Below are positions 36,115 through 46,838 of a DNA stretch of 64,000 nucleotides, one piece after another. The notes below the pieces were generated by a model. That model searched no databases, had not been told where the DNA came from, and saw only the letters and a list, made by a program, of their open reading frames with translations. This stretch comes from Strongyloides papillosus (lineage: Eukaryota; Nematoda; Chromadorea; Rhabditida; Strongyloididae), in the NCBI GenBank assembly GCA_005656395.1, contig SRSI01000019.1:496001-560000 (forward strand), given 5' to 3'. The first letter of the stretch is position 1, and each line of letters opens with the position of its first letter. Both the position numbers and the translations under genes were made by a program.

Positions 36115-37058
36115 CATACAAAAAAAATGGGACAAATTTTGACATTATTACATAAAATGCAATAAAATGTCCCACCACTTTGAAATGTCAAAATTATTCA
36201 AATTTTAAAAATATCAGGCGACAACAAAAATGTTTTAAATGACGCAAAATGTTAGTTTTCCGCATAAATTTGGTCGTTTTTTTACAAAAATATATACTTT
36301 TAATATTTTGAAGTAATGAAACATTTATTTAATCTTAGAAATTTTAAACATATTACACCTATTTTAGAATCTAATTTGTTTTTATAATATATTATGAAGT
36401 GAGTTATCAGAAGTCAATTTCGTGTAAAGTTGTTAACGTTTTAACAAAAATCATTCTTTTAAACAACCCGTTAACACCAGTAAATTTAAAAATTTAGAAA
36501 TTTTACAACAACAATAAGAAAGAGTAGTAATTATCTAACCATACAAGGTAATGTTTATTAAAAATATTATCTAAGTACTTGCTATTTTTCTTATTTAAAT
36601 TAAAATATTTAAAAAGTTTTTTACCATGAACAAAACATATAATGTTTTAATACTTTTAATCAGTTTGACTTTTAAAGATGATCTTGAAAAACAGTATAAA
36701 AAAGTTGAGTCATCAGATGAATATAACTTTTATAAAAATCTTATTTATAGTTATTTAAACAATTGAAGAATATCTAAAAAATACTATCATATGTCGATAA
36801 ATACTCTTTATAAAAGTATTTTTTAATCTTATAATAAGTTAAATTCTAATATTGTATTTTAAAATGTATTGTAAAAAATAACTTAAGTTTTAAAATAAAA
36901 ACAATAAAATATAAAATAAAAACTAATTTTAATTATTGCCTTAATTTTTTGTACAAAATAATTGCGTTAAAATTGTCTCAAATCAAGAAAATTCAAATTT
37001 TATTAGATGGGACAAATTTATTACATTTTACGCAAATGTGTGTCCCATTTTTTTTGTG
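36115..37058 (+). mobile_element. TA-flanked inverted-repeat element, copy 1
   Basis: About 944 bp bounded by inverted ends of the type CACACAAAAAAAAATGGGAC, here slightly worn (CATACAAAAA on the left). TA dinucleotides flank both ends, as for Tc1/mariner-class insertions. The interior matches, inverted, the second copy at 37,583-41,112. No transposase frame is seen, so it is non-autonomous. Confidence 0.7.
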
Positions 37059-37062
37059 TACA

Positions 37063-37450
37063 GCCTTAGACTCGCCTTCGACAGGTCAGGGCTGGTTCGC
37101 TAAGCATATTTTTTAAAAAGATTTTTTTTATAGTATAATGTAATTTATTAATCAAAGTATGTGTATAGAAAAATTGTTCCATCTAGTTACATATTTCTGT
37201 GTTATCAAGAAATGATAAGATAGTACGAGAATAATAATTAAGAACCAATAAATGGCCTAGGTCATAAAATAACAATATATAAACCATGTGCTTTTATTCA
37301 TAAATAAGTTGTTTAAGATGTTTGTTTAATAAATACATTAAATCCTTATTACATCTGGAGGAATAAAATAATCGAAAGTACATTGTCATAATATATTAAT
37401 ACATTATGAAATATTTCTCCGTTTTTAGAATCATTTCATAACGTTTACAT
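37063..37450 (-). repeat. dispersed repeat X, copy 2, inverted
   Basis: The GC-rich hairpin end (GACTCGCCTTCGACAGGTC on the plus strand) lies directly next to the right end of the preceding element, and the body follows rightwards. It is the inverse of copy 1 at 32.4 kb. Some stem positions changed on both sides. Confidence 0.55.
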
Positions 37451-37739
37451 TCATTGAAATTGTTTAGCTTAAAAAAATTTACCTAACAAAAATAATTTTA
37501 TTTACATCAAAAAGTGAACAAAAATTTGAATCATTATAAATAACTATTTAAGTGATTTTTTATCATTTTTTTTTAATTGGTACACACAAAAAAAAAATGG
37601 GACACACATTTGCGTAAAATGTAATAAATTTGTCCCACCTAATAAAATTTGAATTTTCTTGATTTGCGATAATTTTAACGCAATTATTTTTTACAAAAAA
37701 TCAAGGCAATAGTTAAAATAAATTTTTATATTTTATTGT

Positions 37740-37876
37740 TGCTGCGTCAAACATGATGTTTGACACAAAAAAATAACTATTATATATATAACATGTCTTT
37801 ATTGTATCTTTAGTTCTTATAATAAAATCATCTTAAGTAACTCATCTCTATTTTATAAGGTGTTTTTAACACCACA
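37740..37876 (+). repeat. left LTR
   Basis: Starts TGCTGCGTCAAAC and ends AACACCACA. It includes ACTATTATATATATAACATG, a possible core promoter, and AATAAAATC, a possible polyadenylation signal. Identical to the right LTR. Confidence 0.9.
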
Positions 37877-37894
37877 TGGCGATCCTGGCATCCA
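37877..37894 (+). other. probable primer-binding site
   Basis: TGGCGATCCTGGCATCC begins at the base after the left LTR, where a tRNA 3' end pairs to prime minus-strand synthesis. The TGGCGA start recalls sites that use tRNA-Arg in other LTR elements. The tRNA itself is inference. Confidence 0.55.
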
Positions 37895-38322
37895 AATTTT
37901 GAGAATTTACTCTGACAAATAGTTTTAGTTAGTCGTTTTCCTCATTCCCCTCTTTATTAATTAGACACTTCATAAGTCTAAAATTTTCTTAATTTTTTAT
38001 GTTATTTTGATTACATTTACGATTATAAATTTGTAATCATTATTTTATATCTTACCAATATATTTCACATATATTATCTATTGTTGTTTCGAATTGTATA
38101 TAATATCTTACGCATATTCATAACAATTGTATTTCAAAAATATTTCATTGTACTAGATACAAATATCTCAAAAAAAAAGTATATATACATATGTAAACAT
38201 ATAGTATATACTCCCTTACATTTATTTTATACTTAATTATTTTGTGCTCATCTATTATTTTGTATAACTTTCGCTAAGTTAAAACCGACATCGATTGACG
38301 TGTTCTTAAGCATTAAGAAATT

Positions 38323-40143
38323 ATGGCAAGTAATCAGATTAAGTTAGACGCGATACCTTTAGATGAGTTTAAAGGCAATTCAAGAGAATACTTGGATTAT
38401 CTAAAGAAATTCTTCATTATTAACGATATTAACGTTAAAGAAGACATTGAATATGTTAAACGTTTTTTAAGAATCCAAAGTAATTTCATCACCACCCTTT
38501 TTTTCGATATATACAAAGACATTGAGTCATGGGACAGAAAAGCTGTAGAAGAATTTTGTAGTTCCTTGATGTCAGATTTTCCCAATAGATCCACAAATGA
38601 GTTAACAGACCTAGTCACTGTAGATGAGTATTACGCAATTAATGACATTGAAAAGTTAGTAGTACCATCAGACAGCAAAAATGATAACTCTTTTAAAAAT
38701 AGTACCTTTCCTCCTGAGTTTAGAGAAGAAGGTAAACCTGTTTCCCAGACAGCATCTTCAGAAAAGGTTAAGGATAAGGTTAAAAACCCTAATATCTCTG
38801 ATTTGACAGTTAAGATAGATAACATTAAGAGTCTATCAGAGACAGGTACTTCTAAAATAACCTGGAGTAATAGCAACTTCCAACCAAGTAAAACATTATT
38901 AGATAAACATTTTTCATATAGCCTTTCAATTCGTGAGAACAACTTAGATGAGTTAGATGAAAAATTTGTTAAAAGTATTAATCCTGATACCCAATTAGAT
39001 AAGCTTAATAAAAAAACTGATAAAATTATCTATCCCACTATGTATGGTGGAAAAATTGATAGTAGAAGAAAGACTAAATCTTCTGATTATTGTCATAATA
39101 TTTCTTCACCTGTTGACAGAACTGTTGATAGTTGTCATTCGTGTTTAACGATGAGAAAATTTCCTTATAAATTGTATGCGTCATGGGTCACTGCTACACA
39201 CCCTAGGCGAATTAGTTCACTTTATTCATGTTATGTTAGTAACTCAACATTAATTATGCTTGTTGATTATCTTTTTAATTTTATGTATGGTCAGGTTTTA
39301 CCTGATCAATTTTCTCAAGCTATTATTAAATTTTTAAGTCCAACAATGGACGAGTATCCTCTATTTATCCTCATCTATGATGCAGAGTCTGCTCTTACTT
39401 CTAACACTTTGTCAGAGTTTTTTTCTTCATATAGAATCGGTTTTCACAGTAATTTACAACCTTCTAATACTCAGAAAATTACATCTATAAAGTATCGCCT
39501 AAAATCAAATGGTCGAAATGAGGGTCATATAAATTCACTTCACAAAACACTTCAAAAAGCTGATCTACTGAATATTTTGCCTTCCCAAAGATTGCAATGG
39601 GCTACTATTGTATTGAATATTTCTTTATCTAGAACCAAAAATTCGAATGGTGGAAATCAGTTTCTACTACCAGCCGAAGAATACTATTTGGATTGGTCAG
39701 TTATACTACTTAAACTGCCTACTTTTGAAGAATGCGCTCCGTCTTCACTACATACATCATACACATTATCTAACTCAATACTATTGAGCAACAATAAATC
39801 AACTGTTAAAGTTCCTGAATCTTCACTAACAACTCCTCCTTTCTTCCCCCCGGAATGTCAACATGCGTTAAATGAATCTCTTGATAAAAGTCATGTTGAA
39901 ATTTATCTTAATTCTCTCCAGCCGTCTATTAATGTACAGAAAGTGGTAATCAACGTTGATTGTAATTATGCATCGGATACCGCTAGTTATGACTGGTATG
40001 AAAGAGAGTTTGATAAGAAAGGGAAGTATCCTCACTCTAACTTATGGAAACAAATTGCGGACCTTATGCCTTCGTCATATTGGGCTTATCATTGCATAAG
40101 AGATGTTTTTCCTCTTCACATGATAATACGGAAGAGTTTTTGA
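38323..40143 (+). CDS. Gag-integrase fusion of the LTR element
   Basis: An uninterrupted frame of 606 aa. The first 100 or so residues resemble a Gag N-terminus (IPLDEFKGNSREYLDYLKKFF). The middle is rich in Ser, Lys and Asp and unremarkable. From about residue 270 the sequence is integrase-like: a C-H-S-C cluster, SWVTATHP, LVDYLFNFMYGQVLP, then DAESALTSNTLSEFF and GRNEGHINSLHKTL. The first two catalytic Asp positions look present. The Glu expected near the last motif appears to be Asn, so the integrase is probably inactive. It ends DVFPLHMIIRKSF. Typical elements have about 1,000 more codons between these parts. Confidence 0.7.
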   Translation: MASNQIKLDAIPLDEFKGNSREYLDYLKKFFIINDINVKEDIEYVKRFLRIQSNFITTLFFDIYKDIESWDRKAVEEFCSSLMSDFPNRSTNELTDLVTVDEYYAINDIEKLVVPSDSKNDNSFKNSTFPPEFREEGKPVSQTASSEKVKDKVKNPNISDLTVKIDNIKSLSETGTSKITWSNSNFQPSKTLLDKHFSYSLSIRENNLDELDEKFVKSINPDTQLDKLNKKTDKIIYPTMYGGKIDSRRKTKSSDYCHNISSPVDRTVDSCHSCLTMRKFPYKLYASWVTATHPRRISSLYSCYVSNSTLIMLVDYLFNFMYGQVLPDQFSQAIIKFLSPTMDEYPLFILIYDAESALTSNTLSEFFSSYRIGFHSNLQPSNTQKITSIKYRLKSNGRNEGHINSLHKTLQKADLLNILPSQRLQWATIVLNISLSRTKNSNGGNQFLLPAEEYYLDWSVILLKLPTFEECAPSSLHTSYTLSNSILLSNNKSTVKVPESSLTTPPFFPPECQHALNESLDKSHVEIYLNSLQPSINVQKVVINVDCNYASDTASYDWYEREFDKKGKYPHSNLWKQIADLMPSSYWAYHCIRDVFPLHMIIRKSF

Positions 40144-40180
40144 GTCTTTTGAAATAACTACTTTATTCCCCTCCCCCGGA

Positions 40181-40317
40181 TGCTGCGTCAAACATGATGT
40201 TTGACACAAAAAAATAACTATTATATATATAACATGTCTTTATTGTATCTTTAGTTCTTATAATAAAATCATCTTAAGTAACTCATCTCTATTTTATAAG
40301 GTGTTTTTAACACCACA
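40181..40317 (+). repeat. right LTR
   Basis: Identical by eye to the left LTR over 137 bp. It is preceded by CCCCTCCCCCGGA, not a purine-rich tract, and followed by the target duplication ATTGT. Confidence 0.9.
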
Positions 40318-41119
40318 ATTGTATTTATTTTAAAACTTAATTTATTTTTCACAATAAATTTTAAAATACAATATTAGATTTTAGCTTATTATAAGATTAA
40401 AAAATGCTTTTATAAAGAGTATTTATCGACATATGATAGTATTTTTTAGATATTCTTTAATTGTTTGAATAACTATAAATAAGATTTTTATAAAAAGTTA
40501 TATTCATCTGATGACTCAACTTTTTTATACTGTTTTTCAAGATCATCTTTAAAAGTCAAGCTGATTAAAAGTTTTAAAACATTATACGTTTTGTTTAGAG
40601 TAAAAAAAATTTCGAAATATTTTATTTTAAATAAGTAAAATAGCAAGTATTAAGATAATATTTTCAATAAACATTACTTTGTATGGTTAGATAATTATTA
40701 CTCTTTCTTATTGTTGTTGTAAAATTTCTAAATTTTTAAATTTACTGGTGTTAATAGGTTGTTTAAAAAAGTGATTTTTGTTAAAACGTTAACAACTTTA
40801 CACGAAATTGACTTCTGATAACTCACTTTATAATATATTATAAAAACAAATTAGATTCTAAAATAGGTGTAATATTTTTAAAATTTCTAATATTAAATAA
40901 ATGTTTCATTACTTCAAAATATTAAAAGTATATATTTTTGTAAAAAAACGACCAAATTTATGCGAAAATCTAACATTTTGCCTCATTTAAAACATTTTTG
41001 TTGTCGTCTGATATTTTTAGAATTTGAATAAATTTTGACATTTCAAAGTGGTGGAACATTTTATTGCATTTTATGTAATAATGTCAAAATTTGTCCCATT
41101 TTTTTTTGTGTGTATAAAC

Positions 41120-42730
41120 AATTAAATGTTACTATTCTATTACCTATATATTCATCTTAATTTTACAAACATTTAATGGAAAAAAAAAAACTAAAAAAAT
41201 TAATGCCTAAAAATAACTTCTTTCGTTTTAAAGCTACAAACTTTGTCATAGTATTTATATTTTATGCCAAATTTTGTTCTATGTACTAACATTAGTTTTA
41301 TTTTCTTTAAACAACTTTTCATAAAGTTAAAACATTAGAAAATGTTAATTTTTACTAAAAAATAGTCATCGTCTCTTGATCCATTACTTAATTCATTTTT
41401 TATTAATTCTTTTTATATTGAGTTTCCCCTTTTTTCAAACTTGTACTTTATAAATAAGTCATAAATCATAAAGTTTTGACAACTTTTAAAAGAGTTATTT
41501 TTGGAACAAAACTATGCAAAAATGTGTCTAAAAAGTGATGTTTTCTAAAAATAATTTAGCCAGTTATAAACCAAAAGTTTCGAAACTTCTTTTCCTCTAA
41601 GTTGAAAAAAATACATCAAATGACTATTTGACCATAAAAATTAATTTAATTTGAAAAGAGTTATGTCTGGAACAAAATTGATTTTTACAAAAGAAATAGA
41701 AAAAAGCAAGAAAAATGACATTTAAATTGGCATAAATCGTTTTTTAGATAAGCTGTAAACTTCGCAATGATTTCATTTTTTAAGTTAGTTTTAAATATAT
41801 ATAAGAAAATCATATATACTTAATTTTAGCAAGTTTCCACTAAGTAATAACTATTTAACTCTTTAATTTTTACCAAAAAAATGGTCATCACTAATTGACC
41901 CATATCTTAGCTAATTCTTTATTAATCCTAATGCTGTTGTGTTTCCGCACTATTCTGAAGTTGTATCTTCTAAGTGAGTCATAAACCAAAAAATTTCATT
42001 AACTTTGAAAAAAGTTATTTTTGGAACAAAACTATGCAAAAAAACTGTCCAAAAACGTGGTATTTTTTAAACATAATTTGACCACTTGTAGACCAAAAGT
42101 TTTGAGACCTATTTTCCGCACTAAGTTGAAAAAAAATACATCAAATGACTATTAGACCATAAAATTTAATCAAGTTTGGAGAGAGTTATGTCTGGAACAA
42201 AATTGATTTTTACAATAAAAGTGGAAAAAGGCAAACAAGTTGACATTCGAATTAATATAACTTCTTTCGTAGTTGAGCTATAAACTTCGTTAGACCCTTA
42301 TTTTTTAAGTTAGACGTAGATAAACATAACAGATACTATTTCATTTTATTTCATCAAGTTTTGACTAAGTTATAGCTATTTAACTTTTCAATCATTTTTT
42401 AAAAATGGCCACTACTCTTTGGATCATAACTCAGCCAATTTTTAATACAATTCAAAAGAATTGTGTTTCCCCCTATTCTGGTAGTAGACCTTTCGAATGG
42501 TATATAAACCATTTTATATTATATATTTTGAAATAACGTTTACACCTGGTCAAATCTATGCTAAAAAAGGGCAAAAAAACGGTGTTTTTTAAAGATAACA
42601 TGGCCAATTATGTCCCAAAAACTTTTAAGACCTATATTCCCCTCTAAGTTAGAAAAAAACACATCTTTTGGCTATTTACTTATAAAAATCGGTTAAGTTT
42701 GAGAGGAGTTATGAAAGAGACAAATTTTTT
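41120..42730 (-). repeat. right arm of the 1.6-kb inverted repeat
   Basis: Reverse complement of the left arm at 30,690-32,280, with the same internal tandem units of about 520 bp. Words such as AAACTTCGTTAGACCC and ATAACTCAGCCAATTTTTA have clear inverted partners in the left arm. The left edge nearly abuts the DNA element at 41,112. Confidence 0.7.
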
Positions 42731-43436
42731 TTTCTTATTTCTTTTTGTTATAGATTACTAGGCAATCTTAATATTACTACGCTTTGGCAATATTCTGGAA
42801 TTCTATCTCTCAGAAGACATATAACACACTTTATTTTAAAGACTTTGATAGATGTTACATTCTCAAAAAAAATATACCAAAAAGGAGTTCAAAAAAATGT
42901 GTTTTAAAAAGCAATTTAGCCTATTCTACTCACACATGTATGAAACCAATTGAGCAATTTTAGTTGAGAAAAAACAAATCTTTTTTCTATTTATTTATAT
43001 CGTTATGTTTGAAAAGTGTTATGTCGAAAACAAAATTTTTTTCTCATCTTTTAATTTTAAATTAGATTAATCTTGTTTCTTATAGAAATGGTTATCAATA
43101 GTAAATTTGAAATTAAAATAAAAAAAATTTTCACAATTCAAGTGGCAGACAGAAATAGTTTAGTGATTTGAAAAATATTGCATTTTAAAACTATACGTGT
43201 GATAATCATTATTTTCTTATAATTTTTATGATTGTATTCATTATTAATAAGATACATATAAGTGAATTATTTTTTTTTTTAAACACATAACATTGAATGA
43301 CATCACATAAATATTCATGTAACACTTGCTACTTTATTTGATCTGTTTATTCATCCAGCCTTTTGAGTTTTTTATTATAATTCCTTAAAGTTACTATCAT
43401 GTGTGATAGCTAATGATATCTGTTTTACCAAAATTT
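42731..43436. other. non-coding, further worn repeat units
   Basis: From 42,740 to about 43,060 the sequence still resembles the arm repeat (GTTTGAAAAGTGTTATGTCG, then AACAAAATTTTTTTC). The rest, up to the end of the minus-strand gene, is AT-rich and without features. Confidence 0.45.
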
Positions 43437-44219
43437 TTAATTATTCTTTTTTTTTTTCGCTTTACAGACTTTCCTATTTTTTAGTGAAATATGTACATCA
43501 TCACAATTTATAACTGTGTTGATACCTTCAATGCAGACGTTATTGTCTTTAGCATCTTTACTTGCTTTTTGAATAATTTCTTCAGCTTGATCTTTAATAA
43601 GTACAATGTCTCCTTGAAAGAGATTTGGATTAAAACCAAGTTGAGTAATATCTTCTAGATCTTTTATATCACGTTTTTGTGGATTGAAGGTCTCTACTTC
43701 AGATTCTTGTGTATTAGATTCTGAATTAACTGTTTCTTTTTTATCTTTCTTTGCTAGAAATCTTTCTTCAATTTTTACTAATATTTGATTAGTTTGTTTG
43801 GTTATTTCTAGATCATGTTTCTTTTGTTCATTTGGTTGTGGTAATTCTGGCGATTTTGTAGATACTATAGCTACTGTTGTAGTTGTTTCTTCTGATTCCT
43901 CTATATGTGTTTCTCCCTCTGTAATTTCTGGTTTCCATAATTTCCTTAATACGCTTCTTATTTCTTCTTTGTCCATTTTTTTTAATCCTAAATCTACGTA
44001 TTCATCTTTACTTTTCTCTTTATCATCATTCTCTTCGTAATCTTCCTCCATCGAGGGTGGTGTACACGGTTCAGTTTCTAAGCATTTCCACTCTTCTGTA
44101 CTTTCTTCTTCTTCAGATTCCTAAATAAATTTTCATAAATAATTGTAAAATTAACTTACACAATAAACAAAGATTATTAAAAGAAATACTAAAAAAATGA
44201 AATATTTCATATTAAACAT
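43437..44219 (-). CDS. secreted freestanding astacin-prodomain-like protein A
   Basis: Exons 44219-44160 (20-codon signal peptide, MFNMKYFIFLVFLLIIFVYC) and 44120-43437 give 247 aa. The intron is 39 nt. The mature protein is very acidic at first (ESEEEESTEEW...EEDYEENDD). It then has EITKQTNQILVKIEE near residue 125 and GFNPNLFQGDIVLIKDQAEEI with FQGD at about 188-191. In astacin precursors F-x-G-D in the propeptide supplies the Asp that blocks the zinc. Here no protease domain follows: the protein ends KAKKKKNN and nothing astacin-like lies downstream. It shares its layout with the gene at 63,452. A role as a separate inhibitor or chaperone of astacins is inference. Confidence 0.7.
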
Positions 44220-44510
44220 ATTTAATTTTTTAGTTGACTCTCATAAAAATTTTTTTAATAAAAAAATTGTTTTTTCCATTTATCAGACCTATATATAGTT
44301 ATATTTATTTGACAAAAAAATTGAGTAGTAGTAACATTTGGATACTTGCCATTAGTGCTATAAAAAAAGAAAGCACATCAACAATGTTTGGATAATCTTT
44401 TATTATATGAAATATATCGGGTAGACGGCGAATTTCTATCTTTTACAATGTTATATTTACCTATTTTCCATTCGAAAATACTTTTTTGTAGAATAGTTGT
44501 TACGTAAGTT

Positions 44511-46281
44511 CACACAAAAACTAATAGTGACAAAAATTTAAAAATTCAAAAAAAAAATCTATATGTCACAAGCAATAGTGACAGTCACTATTCAAAAAAC
44601 ATGGGTATTTTTTTGTCACAAACAGCGACAAATTTTTTTCTATAACAATATGCAAAATTTAATAAAACATTTTTAAAATTTAATAAATAATATGTAAAAA
44701 TTTTTTTTTGTAACATAATAAGTTAGAAATATAGAAACCTTGGTAATTTTAAAAAAGAAACATTAATAAATAACATTTATAAACATAAAAAAAATAACAT
44801 TTTCAAACATAAATAAATAACTTCTACAAATATAAATAAATTTTATATCTTAATCAAATATCTTTAAAGTATTAAAATAACATAAAATTTAGCCTTTTAT
44901 TATAATTTATATAATTAGCTTGCTTATATTAGCATTTGATTTATATTTCAAAGTATTTTTGTGACAAAAAATGTTTGGAGAACATCAAACAATTGAAGAT
45001 CATAGAACAATTATATCTCAAATTCGGGTAGCTGAGGATATACAGATGAAGAAGGGTGAGGATGATGATGATGATGCCATTGAGGAGATTGAAAACAATG
45101 TTCAACTGGATCTTGTAAAAAAATGATGCTGCCTCGTCTAACTGAGGAGAATGTTCTAAACAAAAAGTTGTTTTTTTTTAAATTCTAAAACTTTAACTTA
45201 TAAATACAGTCAACTCCCTCTATAGGAAAGATACTGAGATCGAGAAATTTAGTAGTCTCTTATAGAGAATGTACTAGAGGTTTCTTATATAGATTTACTA
45301 TATTAAAAGCTCTTATATGTAGTAATAACACTAAAAAAACTAAAATTCTATGCATTAAATGCTTATAATAAAAATAACTTCCCAGATTAAGCAATTGAAA
45401 ATGATTTAATATAATTTTTATCCTAATTTGACTTTATATAGGTGAAAAAGTTAGAAGGTAATGATTGTTTCATGAGATATGTTTTATCTTGAAATTTTTC
45501 AACTGGTTCTTTAAAAGAAGATTTATTATGTAATATTGAATATTGCTTTAGTACATTAAAACTTTTTTAACTTCATCAATTGATGGAGCAATAATTTCTG
45601 GATCATTATATATTGGTTCATCTTCTAAGCATATGTCTTGATCTACATTACATCCTGTTAAATTATTTGTTTCTATATTATCTACTATTATGTGACTAAA
45701 GTGTGTAAATAATAAATATTTCTATTAAAATGGAAACGATTTTTGATTTTCAACATCTTTTTCAACAAAAAAAAAGCAATTTTTTGTTAAGAATATCATC
45801 TACATGGTTTCTTATAGGAAGAAAGTTTCTAACAACGATTTTTTTTGTTTCTTATAGAAAACAAAAAATGTATGAAAATTTAATTTCAGTTTTAAAACCA
45901 TAGACTATGATTTCTTATAGAAGAAAGTTTCTTATAGAGATGTTTCTAATAGAGAGAGTCGACTGTATTTTGTTTCTACTAATAGTGACATAGGTTAAAA
46001 ATTATATCATTGTTTTAAAAACAAATCATACTTTGTTTTTTGCGTTCATTAAGATCGGTTTAAATGTAAAAATATAACACGTCACTATTAAGAATTTTAT
46101 ATATGTTTTTGTCACTATAACGTCTCTTGTTTCTTATAGTAACATTGGCTATTCAAAATTTTTAAACAAAAGTAGAATTAGCATAAAATCAAGAGATTTT
46201 TTTTGAATAAAACAAATTTTTATTAAATTTGGAAACGTCATATATTTTATTAAAAATTGTGTCACACAAAATTTTTGTGTG
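44511..46281. mobile_element. worn inverted-repeat element hosting a Tigger-like insertion
   Basis: The left end CACACAAAAACTAATAGTGACA and inner right end TTTTTGTCACTATAACG (near 46,110-46,127) are inverted. A further CACACAAAATTTTTGTGTGTA lies at 46,264-46,283. The outer border is uncertain. A 51-codon frame at 44,971-45,126 (an acidic run, GEDDDDDAIEEIEN) lies inside and I do not recognise it. Confidence 0.35.
45207..45965 (-). mobile_element. Tigger/pogo-like DNA transposon remnant
   Basis: A 759-bp element flanked by TA, with inverted ends CAGTCRACTCYCTCTATA. On the minus strand, near 45,690-45,540, a broken frame reads ETNNLTGCNVDQDICLEDEP and then DPEIIAPSIDEVKK, which resembles the acidic C-terminal part of Tigger-type transposases. 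The DDE core is gone, so it cannot move on its own. The ends match the pogo/Tigger type (CAGTCG...). Confidence 0.7.
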
Positions 46282-46429
46282 TATAGTGATGCCTTTGGCC
46301 ACTCTGTTCCTTGAAATTTTTCAATAACTTCCTTGTGTAGTGGACTTTCAGACTGTTTTAGTATAATATTTGTAAAAGTGATTACAATAATATTAAAAAA
46401 CACCCTCTCTCTAAAACGATTTTAGGAAA

Positions 46430-46645
46430 GTCATAAATAATTCTCAAACTCAGAAATATTTCATATATTATAACAACATATTTCCGGTTATCTTTTTTCT
46501 CCAGAAATGTCTAATTTAATGAAACAGTTTTTTTATACACACGTTCTTATTAAAAATTTAGTTTAAAAGTGCTTTTATAAAAAATATGCTCTGCAGACCA
46601 CTATGACCTATCGAAGGCTGGTCTAAAGCTGGTTTTTAGAAAAAA
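46430..46645 (+). repeat. dispersed repeat X, copy 3
   Basis: Matches copy 1 from AAACTCAGAAA to GGCTGGTCTAAAGCTGGTTTTTA, including the hairpin region (GACCTATCGAAGGCTGGTC), in which one stem side has changed. Confidence 0.6.
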
Positions 46646-46838
46646 AACAGAACAAAAATAAAATTTAAATTATTTTTTGAAGCTAAATTTGGCTACTATC
46701 AATTTTAAATTTTATAAACTTTAAAATAACACAACTCAATTGACTTCACTTATTTAAATTATTTATTTTTAATAAAAACGATTTGCAACATTAATTATTA
46801 CTATTTATCTACATAATAGATAAAACAATTAACTACAA

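Larger units (their letters stand above)
37740..40317 (+). mobile_element. LTR retrotransposon, young, internally deleted
   Basis: Two 137-bp LTRs, identical by eye over their whole length and with TG...CA ends, enclose 2.3 kb. A 5-bp target duplication (ATTGT at 37,735-37,739 and 40,318-40,322) proves insertion into the DNA element. Behind the left LTR lies a primer-binding-type TGGCGATCC. The single frame fuses a gag-like part to an integrase-like part. Protease, reverse transcriptase and RNase H are absent. The expected purine tract before the right LTR is not seen, and the sequence there is C-rich. Mobility must depend on proteins from another copy. Confidence 0.9.
37583..41112 (-). mobile_element. 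TA-flanked inverted-repeat element, copy 2, split by an LTR insertion
   Basis: The ends CACACAAAAA...ATGGGACA and TGTCCCAT...TTTTGTGTG are intact and flanked by TA at 37,581-37,582 and 41,113-41,114. Without the 2,583 bp added by the LTR element and its target duplication, the element is 947 bp, the same size as copy 1. It lies in the opposite orientation. Both copies lack a transposase. Confidence 0.8.

Noticed and set aside
46149..46403. 84-codon minus-strand frame
   Set aside because: It overlaps the uncertain right end of a mobile element and has no recognised domain.
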